Part shown: one piece after another, positions 43,547-53,487 of the stretch
Layout: every line of letters begins with the position of its first letter
Position numbering within the stretch: position 1 is the first letter of the stretch
Assembly (NCBI GenBank): GCA_003352285.1
Contig: QQVN01000003.1
Coordinates: 186,001 to 250,000 of the forward strand
From: Thermoproteota archaeon
GTDB taxonomy: Archaea > Thermoproteota > Nitrososphaeria > Nitrososphaerales > Nitrosopumilaceae
Reading direction: 5' to 3'
Length of the DNA: 64,000 nt
The notes under the pieces: model-generated
What the model was told of the DNA's origin: nothing
The model's database searches: none
What the model saw: only the letters and a program-made list of their open reading frames with translations
Position numbers and translations under genes: made by a program

Positions 43547-44862
43547 ATATCTTGAGCGCATCTAAATCCTGAAAACAACCATCTTTCATCTAATCTGAAA
43601 AAATTCCTGTAACTAGATCTGATTGACATCTTTGGTGTACCAAAAGATCCTCCTCTGAGAACTTTTTGATTTGTAAACCACTTATCATTATATTCATCAA
43701 ATCCTGATTTGAATCCTGGATATCCTATAAATTCTGATGATGTCCATTCCCAAACATCACCTATCATCTGATAGCATCCATAGTGACTTTTCCCTAATGC
43801 AAATGAACCAATTTCTGTAGTATTCCATATGTATGACTCTAGCAAATTTGCGTGATCTTCTGTTGGCTTTTCATTCCCCCATGGAAATAGTGTTTTTCTT
43901 TGTTTTTTCTCATCCCAACAAGCTGCTTTTTCCCATTCTGCTTCAGTTGGGAGTCTCTTTCCTGCCCATCTGCAATAGGCATCAGCTTCATAGAAACTTA
44001 CATGACATACAGGTTCGTTTGGATTAATTTTTCGTTTTCCCAAAAAATCATGAGTCTTCCACTCTCCATCCTCGTGTAGCCAGTACATTGGGGCTGTCCA
44101 ATTATTCTCTTTTACTTTTTCCCAACCATCAGATAACCATAATTTGAAATTTTGATACCCGCCATCTTCTATGAATTTGAGATAATCTCCATTGGATACT
44201 GGTACTGAATCAATTTTAAAATCATTAAGGTACACCTGATGTTCGGGTAATTCAATATCATAACAGAACTCATGACCTGAATATCCCATAGTGTATAATC
44301 CCCCATCAATTTTGATGGACTCTTTTGTGACATGAGTAGAACTTTTCGGTATGTTTTTTTGAATTGGTTGATATGCATCTGCAAGTAGATGTTGTAAATC
44401 ATATACCAATAATTCTTGATGTTGACATTCGTGGTTCAGACCCATAATAAACAAATTTTTGATTTTATCGTCTGCCGGATTTTTTTCAAGAAAATCCGAA
44501 ACGCGTTTGTTAATAATATGATAATACTGAATTATTTCATCTACGGTGGGTCTGGAAATAATACCTCTTTTGTCTTTATCATGTGGCTTTCCAAATTGTT
44601 GGTAATACGAATTGAGATACTCTGAAAATTTTTTTGAATAAAACTCATAGTTATCAGTAATTTTGCTTAAGATCACTTCATACAACCAACTAACGTGTCC
44701 CAAGTGCCACTTTGGAGGACTCATGTATGGCGCAGTCTGCACTACATAGTCATCTTTTTCTAAATTTTTTACAAGATTTAATGTCCTATTTCTTGTTTCG
44801 ATAAACTCATCTAATATTGAAATCTGTTCTGACTCTTCTGATACTGCCGTCATGATTTTCAA
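43543..44862 (-). CDS. egtB: Ergothioneine/ovothiol-type sulfoxide synthase (EgtB-like)
   Basis: 439 residues: an N-terminal DinB-like four-helix domain and a C-terminal formylglycine-generating-enzyme/sulfatase-modifying fold. The iron ligands are H56 (WHLGH), H144 and H148 in HECQHQE. It joins hercynine (or histidine) and a thiol with O2. No EgtA, EgtC or EgtE gene is seen, so it may use cysteine directly as fungal Egt1 does. Start could be the ATG at codon 1 or codon 4. Confidence 0.9.
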   Translation of the reverse strand: MKIMTAVSEESEQISILDEFIETRNRTLNLVKNLEKDDYVVQTAPYMSPPKWHLGHVSWLYEVILSKITDNYEFYSKKFSEYLNSYYQQFGKPHDKDKRGIISRPTVDEIIQYYHIINKRVSDFLEKNPADDKIKNLFIMGLNHECQHQELLVYDLQHLLADAYQPIQKNIPKSSTHVTKESIKIDGGLYTMGYSGHEFCYDIELPEHQVYLNDFKIDSVPVSNGDYLKFIEDGGYQNFKLWLSDGWEKVKENNWTAPMYWLHEDGEWKTHDFLGKRKINPNEPVCHVSFYEADAYCRWAGKRLPTEAEWEKAACWDEKKQRKTLFPWGNEKPTEDHANLLESYIWNTTEIGSFALGKSHYGCYQMIGDVWEWTSSEFIGYPGFKSGFDEYNDKWFTNQKVLRGGSFGTPKMSIRSSYRNFFRLDERWLFSGFRCAQDI

Positions 44863-44890
44863 AAAACCATTTCAGACTATATATTTTGGG

Positions 44891-46330
44891 TTAATATCCT
44901 CTGGCAAATAATGGCATCATCACGCTTTGTTCGTGACAAAAAATACATTTTTTTGTAGAATCTTCAGAATCAAAAGGAATCACTCTGATATCTGCCCCTG
45001 TTTCATCTTTGATTTTCTCTTCACATGACTTTTTTCCACACCAAGGTGCCTTGAAGAAACCTCCTTTCTCAATATTGTTTTTTAGCTCATCGTATTCTGA
45101 AATTGTCTTTATCATGGATTCTAGAATTTTTCTTCCTTCTTGGAGCATAGCATCTTGAATATTATCTAAAATTGCTGGAATTGAGTCAATAGCAGAAAAT
45201 TCAACATCTAGTTTTTCTTTATTGTGACGTTTTGCAATAACAACTTTATTCTTTTCAATATCTTTTGGACCTATTTCTATTCTGAGTGGTATGCCTTTTA
45301 ATTCCCAATCATGAAACTTGTATCCTGGTGTGATCTCTTTTCTATTATCTACGTGAATTCTGAGATTTTTTACTTCTAACTTTTCTTTTATTTCTGTGGC
45401 TTTGGTCATAACTTTGCTCTCATCCTCATCTGAATAATAAATTGGAACAATTACAATTTGTATTGGAGCAACCTTTGGTGGTAAAACTAATCCTTTATCA
45501 TCACCATGTGTCATTATCATTGCTCCAATTAGTCTCCATGATACTCCCCATGATGTCTGCCATGCGTTATGTTCCACATTATCTTTATCGGCAAATTTGA
45601 CATCAAATGGTATAGAAAAATTCTGTCCTAGAAAATGCGATGTTCCCATTTGGAGTGCTTTGCCATCAGGCATCATTGATTCCATCGTTGTCGTATACAC
45701 TGCTCCAACAAATTTTTCTTTTTCACTCTTAACACCTGTTATTACTGGAATAGCTAACTCTTCTTCTACAGTTTTTTTATAAATTTCAAGAATTGCAAGC
45801 ACTTCTTTTTCAGCTTCTTGCTGTGTTGTGTGAACTGTATGCCCTTCTTGCCATAAGAATTCTGATGTTCTAAGAAAAGGTTTGGTAGCTTTAATCTCTG
45901 CACGAAGTGCAGTATTCCAGAAGTTTATCTTCAAAGGAAGATCTCTCCAACTTTTTATCCATTTGGAGTACAACGAGTAGGCCAATGTTTCTGAAGTTGG
46001 ACGTAATGCTAGTCTGTCTCCAATCTCATTTTCACCCGAGTGGGTTACCCAAAAAACTTCTGGGTTAAATCCGGAAAAATGTTTTTTTTCTTTTCCTAAA
46101 AGTGATTCCGGAATTAATACTGGTAGAAATCCATTACGAATATCTCGCTTTGAGAATTTTTCATCAAAAGTTTTTTTTAATGATTCCCAAATGGCATAAC
46201 CATCTGGTCTAAGTACGATTAATCCTTTAACTGGTGCGTAATCTGCAAGATGTGCTTTCAGTACTACTTGTGTATACCATTCACTGAAATCGTCATTTTT
46301 TTTGGCAGTTATGCCTACTTCCTTACTCAA
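44891..46330 (-). CDS. proS: Prolyl-tRNA synthetase (archaeal/eukaryotic type)
   Basis: 479 residues, class II synthetase. Motif 2 area FLRTSEFLWQEGHT, the C-terminal zinc-binding cysteines (CGKKSCEE, CIFCHEQ) and the terminal FARGY are typical of archaeal ProRS, without the bacterial editing insertion. It charges tRNA-Pro. Confidence 0.96.
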   Translation of the reverse strand: MSKEVGITAKKNDDFSEWYTQVVLKAHLADYAPVKGLIVLRPDGYAIWESLKKTFDEKFSKRDIRNGFLPVLIPESLLGKEKKHFSGFNPEVFWVTHSGENEIGDRLALRPTSETLAYSLYSKWIKSWRDLPLKINFWNTALRAEIKATKPFLRTSEFLWQEGHTVHTTQQEAEKEVLAILEIYKKTVEEELAIPVITGVKSEKEKFVGAVYTTTMESMMPDGKALQMGTSHFLGQNFSIPFDVKFADKDNVEHNAWQTSWGVSWRLIGAMIMTHGDDKGLVLPPKVAPIQIVIVPIYYSDEDESKVMTKATEIKEKLEVKNLRIHVDNRKEITPGYKFHDWELKGIPLRIEIGPKDIEKNKVVIAKRHNKEKLDVEFSAIDSIPAILDNIQDAMLQEGRKILESMIKTISEYDELKNNIEKGGFFKAPWCGKKSCEEKIKDETGADIRVIPFDSEDSTKKCIFCHEQSVMMPLFARGY

Positions 46331-46388
46331 GCTGGTTTTTGTTGAGAATTTTCACTAATGAGCCTTTCGTGGATAGTTATGACTTTGG

Positions 46389-46676
46389 TTATTTCAGAGG
46401 GTCCCCTTTACAGAGAACATTGCCCATAACTCTGCTCTGGAAATTTGAACAAACAAAACATTGTATGAAATGTGTACCGTCACCTAAAATTGGGCAGTCG
46501 ACATATTCTTGTTTCATTCGTTTGAGCATTTTTGGACTAACTCCTTTTAACTTTAGTTTTCCTTTATCGTCCATCATTCCAGATTCCTTCAATTCTGCTT
46601 TTACGTCATCTGGAATCTTTTGTCTTTTCTCAGTTGATTTTACTTCAACTTCGTATTTGTGTTCAAGTTCGTCCAT
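46389..46676 (-). CDS. Small hypothetical protein with four-cysteine motif
   Basis: 95 residues from the ATG at 46674-46676 (four codons after another ATG that would add MVFF). A charged N-terminal half is followed by C-x11-C-x2-C-x12-C in the last 40 residues, a possible zinc or Fe-S site. No family recognised. Transcribed divergently from the phosphoserine phosphatase gene. Confidence 0.6.
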   Translation of the reverse strand: MDELEHKYEVEVKSTEKRQKIPDDVKAELKESGMMDDKGKLKLKGVSPKMLKRMKQEYVDCPILGDGTHFIQCFVCSNFQSRVMGNVLCKGDPLK

Positions 46677-46779
46677 GAAAAATACCATAATTATGTTCGA
46701 TTTATTACTAGCGGTCCCGATCCAAAATTGAATTTAAACTTTAATATAATTAATTTTTTGAGATGAAATCAGAAAACAA

Positions 46780-47430
46780 TTGTTGGCAATTTTCGATGTT
46801 GAAGGCGTACTCTTTGATGCTGAATACTTACCGATTCTCGCAGAAAAATTAAACAAAGAAGACGAAATTTGGGAAATCACCAAAAAAGGAATTCAAGGAG
46901 CTATTAACTGGGAAGAAGGTCTTAAGACTAGAGTTGAAGCATTACGTGGATTAAGTTATGAGACATGTGAATCCGTTGCAAATTCTTTACCAATAATGAC
47001 TGGTGCAAAAGAGGCTTGTAGGATTCTCAAGTCTGCTGGTTGGAAGATTATGGCAGTGTCTGGCGGTTTTACAATAATGACTGATAGATTAAAAGAAGAA
47101 TTGGGCCTTGATCATGTTTATTCAAACGAATTGATTTTCAAAGACGGAAAACTTGATGGTGTCAAGATTCATGTTGATTCTGATAAAGCCAAATCCGCTA
47201 GAATTAAAATTAGTGAATGGAATGAAAAAAAAGACGATATTGTTGTAGTTGTGGATGGTGCCAATGATATCAAACTGTTTGATATCTGTGGATTGGGTAT
47301 AGCATTTAGAGCTCAGGATAAAGTTAAGGACCTTGCAACAACCACTCTTGAAGAAAAGGATCTTTCCAAGATTCTTGATATTATCAACAAGCACTACAAT
47401 ATGAAATTAGAAACCCCGACATTAGCATAA
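46780..47430 (+). CDS. Phosphoserine phosphatase-like HAD hydrolase
   Basis: 216 residues from a double TTG. HAD motif I reads FDVEGVLFD, with Glu in place of the usual second Asp general acid/base; motif II/III residues (AVSGGF, VVDGANDIKLF) are present. The overall layout matches SerB-type phosphatases for the last step of serine synthesis. The Glu change occurs in some archaeal and ThrH-like relatives, so substrate could differ. Confidence 0.82.
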   Translation: MLAIFDVEGVLFDAEYLPILAEKLNKEDEIWEITKKGIQGAINWEEGLKTRVEALRGLSYETCESVANSLPIMTGAKEACRILKSAGWKIMAVSGGFTIMTDRLKEELGLDHVYSNELIFKDGKLDGVKIHVDSDKAKSARIKISEWNEKKDDIVVVVDGANDIKLFDICGLGIAFRAQDKVKDLATTTLEEKDLSKILDIINKHYNMKLETPTLA

Positions 47431-47464
47431 ATCACATTTTATACCCTGAACTATTCTACAGATC

Positions 47465-48193
47465 ATGCAAGTAATACCGATAAAAATCAAACATGAGATA
47501 GAAGAAAATGAAAATCTTGTTAATTTAATAAAAAATTTCAAGCCTGCTATAGAGGATGGGGATATCTTGATTGTGTCACAAAAAATTATTTCTAAAATGG
47601 AAGGACGTCTTATTCATCTTAACTCTGTAATTCCATCTCTTCTTGCTGTAGGAATTGCCTCTTCTTATGATAAAGATCCTAAATTAGTTCAAATCATACT
47701 ATCTGAATCAAAGCGCATTATACGCATGGAAAATGGAATTTTGATTGTAGAGACAAACTTGGGTTATGTCTGTGCAAATGCTGGCGTAGATGAGAGCAAT
47801 ATTGAGAAAGGATTTGCAGCTTTATTACCAAAGAATCCTGACGAGTCTGCAAGAAAGCTACGTGGTGAAGTACTCTCTGCCACAGGAAAAAATATTGGAA
47901 TAATAATATCTGATACATTTGGTAGGCCTTTTAGAATGGGACAGACTGATTGTGCAATTGGTGTATCTGGCCTTGATCCAATAATTGATTATGCAGGAAA
48001 AAAAGATTCATTTGGAAAAACTTTACGTGTTACTGCAATTGCAATTGCTGATGAATTATGCAGTGCCGCAGAATTAGTTAGAGGTAAAACCCAAAATTGC
48101 CCTTTTGCAATAATACGGGATTTAAAGTATGAACAAACCGATGGAAACTCTTCTGGGTTAATTCGTAAAGAGAATGAGGATTTGTTCCGTTAA
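47465..48193 (+). CDS. cofE: Coenzyme F420-0:L-glutamate ligase (CofE)
   Basis: 242 residues. DGDILIVSQKIISKMEG, ISDTFGRPFRMGQTDCAIG and FGKTLRVTAIAIADEL are signature blocks of CofE, which adds glutamates to F420-0 using GTP. It lies 34 nt after the phosphoserine phosphatase gene. Other F420 biosynthesis genes are not in this window. Confidence 0.94.
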   Translation: MQVIPIKIKHEIEENENLVNLIKNFKPAIEDGDILIVSQKIISKMEGRLIHLNSVIPSLLAVGIASSYDKDPKLVQIILSESKRIIRMENGILIVETNLGYVCANAGVDESNIEKGFAALLPKNPDESARKLRGEVLSATGKNIGIIISDTFGRPFRMGQTDCAIGVSGLDPIIDYAGKKDSFGKTLRVTAIAIADELCSAAELVRGKTQNCPFAIIRDLKYEQTDGNSSGLIRKENEDLFR

Positions 48194-48246
48194 GTTCAGA
48201 CAAAGATTATAACATATATGTACTGATTTTTTTTAAACAGACTGTC

Positions 48247-49164
48247 TTGGAGCAATTAAGGACCGAACTTCATTGCCATAATGAATTCTCAAATTTTCAT
48301 GTTGGTAAACTTGATGCACCGTATGATTGTAACATTACCATACAAGAACAAATTGAAAAATCATATCAGCTAGGTCTTGACTCTCTCTTTGTAACTAATC
48401 ATAATACATTGGATGGATACAGGGAATTACTAAATTACAAAAACGATCATGAAAAATTCAAAAATATTCAAATTTACCCTGCTGAAGAAATTTCTACCAA
48501 CGATGGTTCTCATATAATCGCATATGGAATATCTGAACCAATTAAAGCTGGTTTATCCTTTGAAGAAATTTTAGATGAAATAAAAAAACAAGATGCTATA
48601 TCTTCTGCTCCACATCCGTTTAGTCTTTTAGATGCGCTTCGGGATAAAGCACAAAATTGTGATTTGATTGAAGTATTCAATAGTAATAATGTTGATGTTT
48701 TAGCAAATACCAAGGCCACTATTTTTGCACAAGAGCACAACATTACAGGAGTTGCAGGGAGTGATTCACACGTCCTTTCAACTTTGGGTAGGTGTGTAAA
48801 TGTGATTGAATCTGAGAATAACCTAGATTCAATTTTATCTGCTATGAAACATAAGAAAATATCTATTCAACAAACTGGTTATGCTACTGCTAAAGAAACA
48901 ATTGATCACTTGCGGTACAAAATTGATAACTCTACTGAATTCATTCATGACTATATGACACAGTTTTATCCAAAATCAAAAAAAATTTTTTCATTGCTGC
49001 TAGAATTATTTGAGCGTAATCCTAATAGCTACCTGTGGATTTTATTTTACAAATTTGCAATTTTTGCAATGAAGAGAATATCTCGTAAAATAAATTTCCA
49101 AGATTATGATCCTTTTCCCATGAAGGATAGAAACATTGGTTCAATGTTGAAGATGGCATTTTAA
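48247..49164 (+). CDS. PHP-domain metal-dependent phosphoesterase
   Basis: 305 residues from a TTG start. Metal-binding PHP motifs appear in order: ELHCHNEFS, VTNHNTLDGY, AEEISTNDGSHIIAYG, SAPHPF and GSDSHVLSTLG. The C-terminal about 80 residues are extra and basic/aromatic, perhaps membrane-associated. Substrate unknown; PHP enzymes hydrolyse phosphoesters or nucleotides. Confidence 0.85.
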   Translation: MEQLRTELHCHNEFSNFHVGKLDAPYDCNITIQEQIEKSYQLGLDSLFVTNHNTLDGYRELLNYKNDHEKFKNIQIYPAEEISTNDGSHIIAYGISEPIKAGLSFEEILDEIKKQDAISSAPHPFSLLDALRDKAQNCDLIEVFNSNNVDVLANTKATIFAQEHNITGVAGSDSHVLSTLGRCVNVIESENNLDSILSAMKHKKISIQQTGYATAKETIDHLRYKIDNSTEFIHDYMTQFYPKSKKIFSLLLELFERNPNSYLWILFYKFAIFAMKRISRKINFQDYDPFPMKDRNIGSMLKMAF

Positions 49165-49233
49165 TGAAGTAGGACAAGCTAAACTCGAATAGATTTTAAT
49201 ATGACAAAACGTGATTAATGCTGTATAATTAAC

Positions 49234-49467
49234 ATGTCAGAATCAGAAAAAAAATTAGATGCCACTGGTTTGTTTTGTCCAGAACCTGTGTTTAGAACAA
49301 AAATTGAAATTGAAAAAATGCAAGTAGGTCAGACTCTTACAGTTTTGGCTGACGATCCTGCAGCAGAAGACGATATTTCCAGATGGGTTACAAGAAATGG
49401 TCATCAACTATTAAGTATGAAAAAAAACGATAATGTAATTGAATTCTCCATTAAGAAAGTGAAATAA
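49234..49467 (+). CDS. tusA: TusA/SirA-like sulfur carrier protein
   Basis: 77 residues. The core LDATGLFCPEPVFRTK holds the conserved Cys (C15) and CPxP motif that carries persulfide in TusA proteins. It lies 3 nt upstream of a cysteine-synthase-family gene, so the two are cotranscribed and sulfur transfer between them is likely. Confidence 0.92.
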   Translation: MSESEKKLDATGLFCPEPVFRTKIEIEKMQVGQTLTVLADDPAAEDDISRWVTRNGHQLLSMKKNDNVIEFSIKKVK

Positions 49468-49470
49468 TAA

Positions 49471-50472
49471 TTGGCCACAAAAACAGTATCTGATGAAGAA
49501 GTACTCAGTAGAGTTGGCAACACTCCTCTTGTGAAATTAGAATCTCTCTCATCTGAAAATAAAGATTATTTTGCAAAACTTGAAGGTCATAATCCCTTTG
49601 GTTCTGTAAAAGACCGAGCTGCGTATTGGATGATAAAAGATGGAGAAGAAAAAGGAATTCTAAAACGAGGTCAGAGTATAATCATTGAACCTACTTCTGG
49701 AAATACTGGCATTGCCTTGACTGGAATAGCAAATTTACTTGGATACAAAACCGAAATTGTAATTCCTGAAAAAGCTAGCAATGAAACTAAAGACATCATA
49801 AGATCTTTGGGTGCTAAAGTCTATGAGACAAGTGATGATCTATGCCCAAAGGTTGGAGCAGGAACTGATCAAAGCATTGCATTAGCAACATCTATTGCAT
49901 CATCAAGACCTGACACATATTATTCTCCAAACCAGTATGCTAATGAAGCAAATTTTATGGGACATTACAAAGGAACCGGTCCTGAAATTTGGAAACAAAC
50001 TGCAGGTAAGGTAACTCATTTTTTCACTGGTGTTGGAACCGGTGGAACGATAACCGGTATTGGGACTTTTCTTAAAGAAAAAAACCCTAACGTGAAGATA
50101 ATTGGCTGTCAGCCGCAACAAAATCACCTGATACAAGGATGGCGAAATTTTGAAGAATCTGCAAAGCCTGACTTGTTTCTAAAACGTGAAAATGTGGTGG
50201 ATGACTGGATATCCGTGACAAATGCTGAAGCCTTTGCAGTTGTAAAAGAGGTCTTCCTTAAAGATAAACTCCTTATCAGCCCGTCATCTGCAGCAGTATA
50301 TGCTTCGATGAAAAAATACTCTATAGATGATAATGCATGCGTCGTTGGTATATTTGCTGATGATGGCAGAAAATTCAAGAGCATCTACGCTCAGCAGAAT
50401 ATAATGTCAGAAGATGAATTTGATAAAAACCTGACTCAGGCAAAACATCTTTCTGATATTGTCTATATGTGA
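49471..50472 (+). CDS. Cysteine synthase family PLP enzyme (CysM/CysK-like)
   Basis: 333 residues from a TTG start. The PLP lysine sits in NPFGSVKDRAAYW, TSGNTGIALTG binds the phosphate/carboxylate, and GVGTGGTITG follows, all typical of O-acetylserine/O-phosphoserine sulfhydrylase or cystathionine beta-synthase relatives. It combines an activated serine with sulfide or a protein-bound persulfide; the adjacent tusA supports the latter. The stop lies 1 nt from the convergent receiver gene. Confidence 0.93.
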   Translation: MATKTVSDEEVLSRVGNTPLVKLESLSSENKDYFAKLEGHNPFGSVKDRAAYWMIKDGEEKGILKRGQSIIIEPTSGNTGIALTGIANLLGYKTEIVIPEKASNETKDIIRSLGAKVYETSDDLCPKVGAGTDQSIALATSIASSRPDTYYSPNQYANEANFMGHYKGTGPEIWKQTAGKVTHFFTGVGTGGTITGIGTFLKEKNPNVKIIGCQPQQNHLIQGWRNFEESAKPDLFLKRENVVDDWISVTNAEAFAVVKEVFLKDKLLISPSSAAVYASMKKYSIDDNACVVGIFADDGRKFKSIYAQQNIMSEDEFDKNLTQAKHLSDIVYM

Positions 50473-50473
50473 T

Positions 50474-50854
50474 TTAGTTCTTTTCTAGTTTATCTAGCAT
50501 ACTAGTAAGTGAAAATGGTTTTTGAAGCACTTCTAGTGATTGTTTGAGGTTCTCTGGTACTTTTAGTAAAGCATCAATATCATATGCAGATGCAAAGATT
50601 ATTCTTTGCTGGGGTGTTTTTTCTAAAATCTCTTTGGCAACTTCTGCTCCATTTTTCTTTGGCATATTATTATCTAATAATATTGCATCAAATGGAGGAT
50701 TTTCAATTGAATCAAATTCACTTAATTTTTGTTGGAATTTTTGAATACATTCTTCCCCATCTCTTGCCAAGGTAACATTGTGGCCATTTTTTTCAAGTAT
50801 TTTGTTGTACTGTTGTGCAGTAAACATGTTATCCTCAGCAACTAATATGTTCAA
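50474..50854 (-). CDS. Stand-alone response regulator (CheY-like receiver)
   Basis: 126 residues, receiver only. E7-D8 acidic pocket, phospho-acceptor D61 (ILLDNNMP) and K112 (LQKPF) are present. It lies downstream of the histidine kinase gene on the same strand, 70 nt away, and is its probable partner. Similar to the receiver at 16108-16482. Confidence 0.92.
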   Translation of the reverse strand: MNILVAEDNMFTAQQYNKILEKNGHNVTLARDGEECIQKFQQKLSEFDSIENPPFDAILLDNNMPKKNGAEVAKEILEKTPQQRIIFASAYDIDALLKVPENLKQSLEVLQKPFSLTSMLDKLEKN

Positions 50855-50924
50855 TTCTACTTGTCTCGTATGAAAAATGCAAATTAATTAGAGTGTGTTT
50901 AGTTCAGACAGACAATCGAATTCA

Positions 50925-52379
50925 TTAGTTTGGAATTATTTCCTGCTTGATTTCTTGTTTTATGGGTATGGTGATTTCAAATTCTGCACCTTGATCTTTT
51001 TTATTTCTTGCAGAAATTTTACCACCATGAGCTTCAATAATTCCTTTACACAAAAATAATCCTAATCCTGTTCCACTTTGATTTTCTGAATCTAGGTTTT
51101 TTGTCACAAATTTTTCAAAAATGTTAGGCAAAATATCTTGGGGTATTCCTTTTCCTGAATCTGAAACTAGAACCTGTAATTCATCTTTTTCCTGATTGAC
51201 ATGTGATGTTATTTCAATGGTGCCTTTTGAAGTGAATTTCATAGCATTGTTGAGCAAATTTCTAAGAACCTGCTCAATTCTGACTCTATCCAAGCTTATC
51301 TCGATATTCTCATCTAATTTTTCTTTAATTTCAATTTCATTTTGATTAAGTTTGAATCCTTTTGTGACTCCTAAAATTATGTCATTTATTCTAAGCTTTT
51401 CTAAATGTAGGATTAATCGATTGCTTTCTAATCTGCTAACATCTAAAACATCGTTAGCTAGATCCTGAAGTTTTTTTGCAAGCTCAGTAACTCCATCCCA
51501 TGCTTCATTTTGATCAATATCGCCGGATCTTGCAAGCTCTGCAAATCCAAAAATTGGTTGAATAGGACTCTTTAATTCATGTGATGCAATTCCAATAAAC
51601 TCGTCTTTCATTCTGTCAAGTTTTTGGAGTTTTTCATTTGCATTTTTCAGTTCCAGTGTTTTTAATTCAACTTCCTTTTTCAAATCACTATTGATTCTGC
51701 TTAGAAGTAAGACCAATGTTCCAGCAATCGCTCCTACTATTGTAATTATGATTACTTGACCAAATAATGCATCAGATTCATTTTGTGAAATCTGCACAGT
51801 TGTATTATCTACATAAAATGAAATTTCATCGGACATGACCTCTAAATTTTTTTGAATATTCTGACCTTGACTGATCAAATTTACTCTTGCTGATTCTATC
51901 TCTTGAGAATTTAAGCTAGTGATTTTTGATAAGGTATTTCCAGCTTCAATATCATATAATATGTGATCATTTTTTATCTCCCCAATTCGTTCATCTAAAA
52001 CTTGAAAATTTAGATTTGATTCAAACGTATCTGCGGTTTTCTGACCTGCTTGAATAATTTTTTTTGCTTTGGAGAATTCTGAATCTATTACTCCACTACT
52101 AAACCAAAACTCTTCTTTAGCTTCATTGGCTAATTCTTCATTACCATTTAATGTATACATGAAAATTTTTTCTATGTTAGAGTCTTGATTTGCTTTTTGA
52201 TTTCTGATGTTTGATAACGTGTCTTGCAATGGTGAATAACTTTCTGCAATAGTAACTATGTCCTGACTTATTTTTGACATCTGATAAATTCCAAACATAA
52301 TTGCAATGCCTAGTAGTAAAATCATGATTCCTATCATCCCTCCAATTTTAAAACTAGTTTTTGTGTTATTTGCTAGCAA
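50925..52379 (-). CDS. Membrane sensor histidine kinase
   Basis: 484 residues. TM1 (about 12-34) and TM2 (about 208-229) frame an external, mostly helical sensor domain like the four-helix-bundle chemoreceptor type. HisKA follows with phospho-acceptor H267 (IASHELKSP), then HATPase_c with N, G1 (DSGKGIP) and G2 (GTGLGLF) boxes. It probably phosphorylates the receiver encoded just downstream. Confidence 0.93.
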   Translation of the reverse strand: MLANNTKTSFKIGGMIGIMILLLGIAIMFGIYQMSKISQDIVTIAESYSPLQDTLSNIRNQKANQDSNIEKIFMYTLNGNEELANEAKEEFWFSSGVIDSEFSKAKKIIQAGQKTADTFESNLNFQVLDERIGEIKNDHILYDIEAGNTLSKITSLNSQEIESARVNLISQGQNIQKNLEVMSDEISFYVDNTTVQISQNESDALFGQVIIITIVGAIAGTLVLLLSRINSDLKKEVELKTLELKNANEKLQKLDRMKDEFIGIASHELKSPIQPIFGFAELARSGDIDQNEAWDGVTELAKKLQDLANDVLDVSRLESNRLILHLEKLRINDIILGVTKGFKLNQNEIEIKEKLDENIEISLDRVRIEQVLRNLLNNAMKFTSKGTIEITSHVNQEKDELQVLVSDSGKGIPQDILPNIFEKFVTKNLDSENQSGTGLGLFLCKGIIEAHGGKISARNKKDQGAEFEITIPIKQEIKQEIIPN

Positions 52380-52464
52380 ACCTTAGATTACAAAATAACA
52401 AAAAATGGTATCTGTAGATGTTTGTTCTTTCTGAACACACTGCGCTGAATTACTGAATTTTTGC

Positions 52465-53454
52465 TTACTCTTCACCAAGATATCTATCGACATCAATTGC
52501 TGCCATGCATCCATAACCTGCAGCCGTAATCGCTTGTCGATATCTGTGATCATGAACATCTCCAGCAGCAAAGACTCCTGGGATGTTTGTCTCTGTTCTA
52601 TTTTTTAAAATAATGTAACCCTGTTTATCTAAATCGATTTGATTTGTAAATAATTTTGTGTTAGGATCATGGCCTATTGCTACAAAGACTGCTCCTGCAG
52701 TTATTGTTTTATTTTCATTATTTTTGGAATTTTTTAGAGTTACTTGCTGAACTTTCTGGTCTCCCTTGATCTCTTCTATCTCTGAATTAAAATGAAATTT
52801 GATTTTTTCATTATCAAATGCTCTCTCTTGCATTACTTTACTTGCACGCAATTCCTCTCTTCTGTGAATGATGTGTACTTTGGTAGCAAATTTTGTTAGA
52901 AATGTCGCTTCTTCCATTGCAGAGTCGCCTCCTCCTACAACTACTATCTCTTGATTTCTAAAAAATGGGCCATCACATGTTGCACAGTATGATACTCCCT
53001 TCCCAGAAAATGATTGCTCACCTGTTACTCCTAATTTTCTTGGACTTGCCCCTGTGGCAATTATTACTGCTTTAGCTTCATACTCCTCAGTTGCTGTTAA
53101 AACCTTGAATGGTTTGTGTTTGAAATCAACATTAACCACTTCATCATCTATGATTGTAGTTCCCATTCGTTCAGTCTGTTTTCTCATTGTGATCATTAAA
53201 TCTGGTCCCATGATTCCATTTTCAAATCCTGGATAATTCTCTACATCCGTAGTGTTGACTAGTTGTCCTCCAGGTAAAATTCCTGAGAGAATTAAAGTGT
53301 CGTGTCTTGCACGAGAACAATATATTCCTGCAGTGTATCCTGCAGGACCTGCACCGATAATTATTACATCAAACTTTGTCTTTTTTTTGTCAGGCATCTT
53401 TGGGGAATCCTCTTTTCGTTCTAAAACTGTGGAACCAGAAGAATCTGACATCAT
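52465..53454 (-). CDS. trxB: Thioredoxin reductase
   Basis: 329 residues. FAD motif GAGPAGYTAG, redox-active C157-A-T-C160 and NADPH motifs GGGDSAMEE and HRREELRAS are intact, and the C-terminal GVFAAGDVHDHRYRQ is typical. It reduces thioredoxins with NADPH. The first ~25 residues are an extra Ser/Lys-rich tail. It lies 33 nt after the archaemetzincin-like gene and 85 nt before the kinase gene. Confidence 0.95.
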   Translation of the reverse strand: MMSDSSGSTVLERKEDSPKMPDKKKTKFDVIIIGAGPAGYTAGIYCSRARHDTLILSGILPGGQLVNTTDVENYPGFENGIMGPDLMITMRKQTERMGTTIIDDEVVNVDFKHKPFKVLTATEEYEAKAVIIATGASPRKLGVTGEQSFSGKGVSYCATCDGPFFRNQEIVVVGGGDSAMEEATFLTKFATKVHIIHRREELRASKVMQERAFDNEKIKFHFNSEIEEIKGDQKVQQVTLKNSKNNENKTITAGAVFVAIGHDPNTKLFTNQIDLDKQGYIILKNRTETNIPGVFAAGDVHDHRYRQAITAAGYGCMAAIDVDRYLGEE

Positions 53455-53487
53455 GTTTCAACGAACTTTTTCATTAATTTAAGTCAT

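Noticed and set aside
52383-52571. Minus-strand frame overlapping the end of trxB
   Set aside because: Its 5' half reads the trxB C terminus in another frame; the trxB frame is strongly supported.
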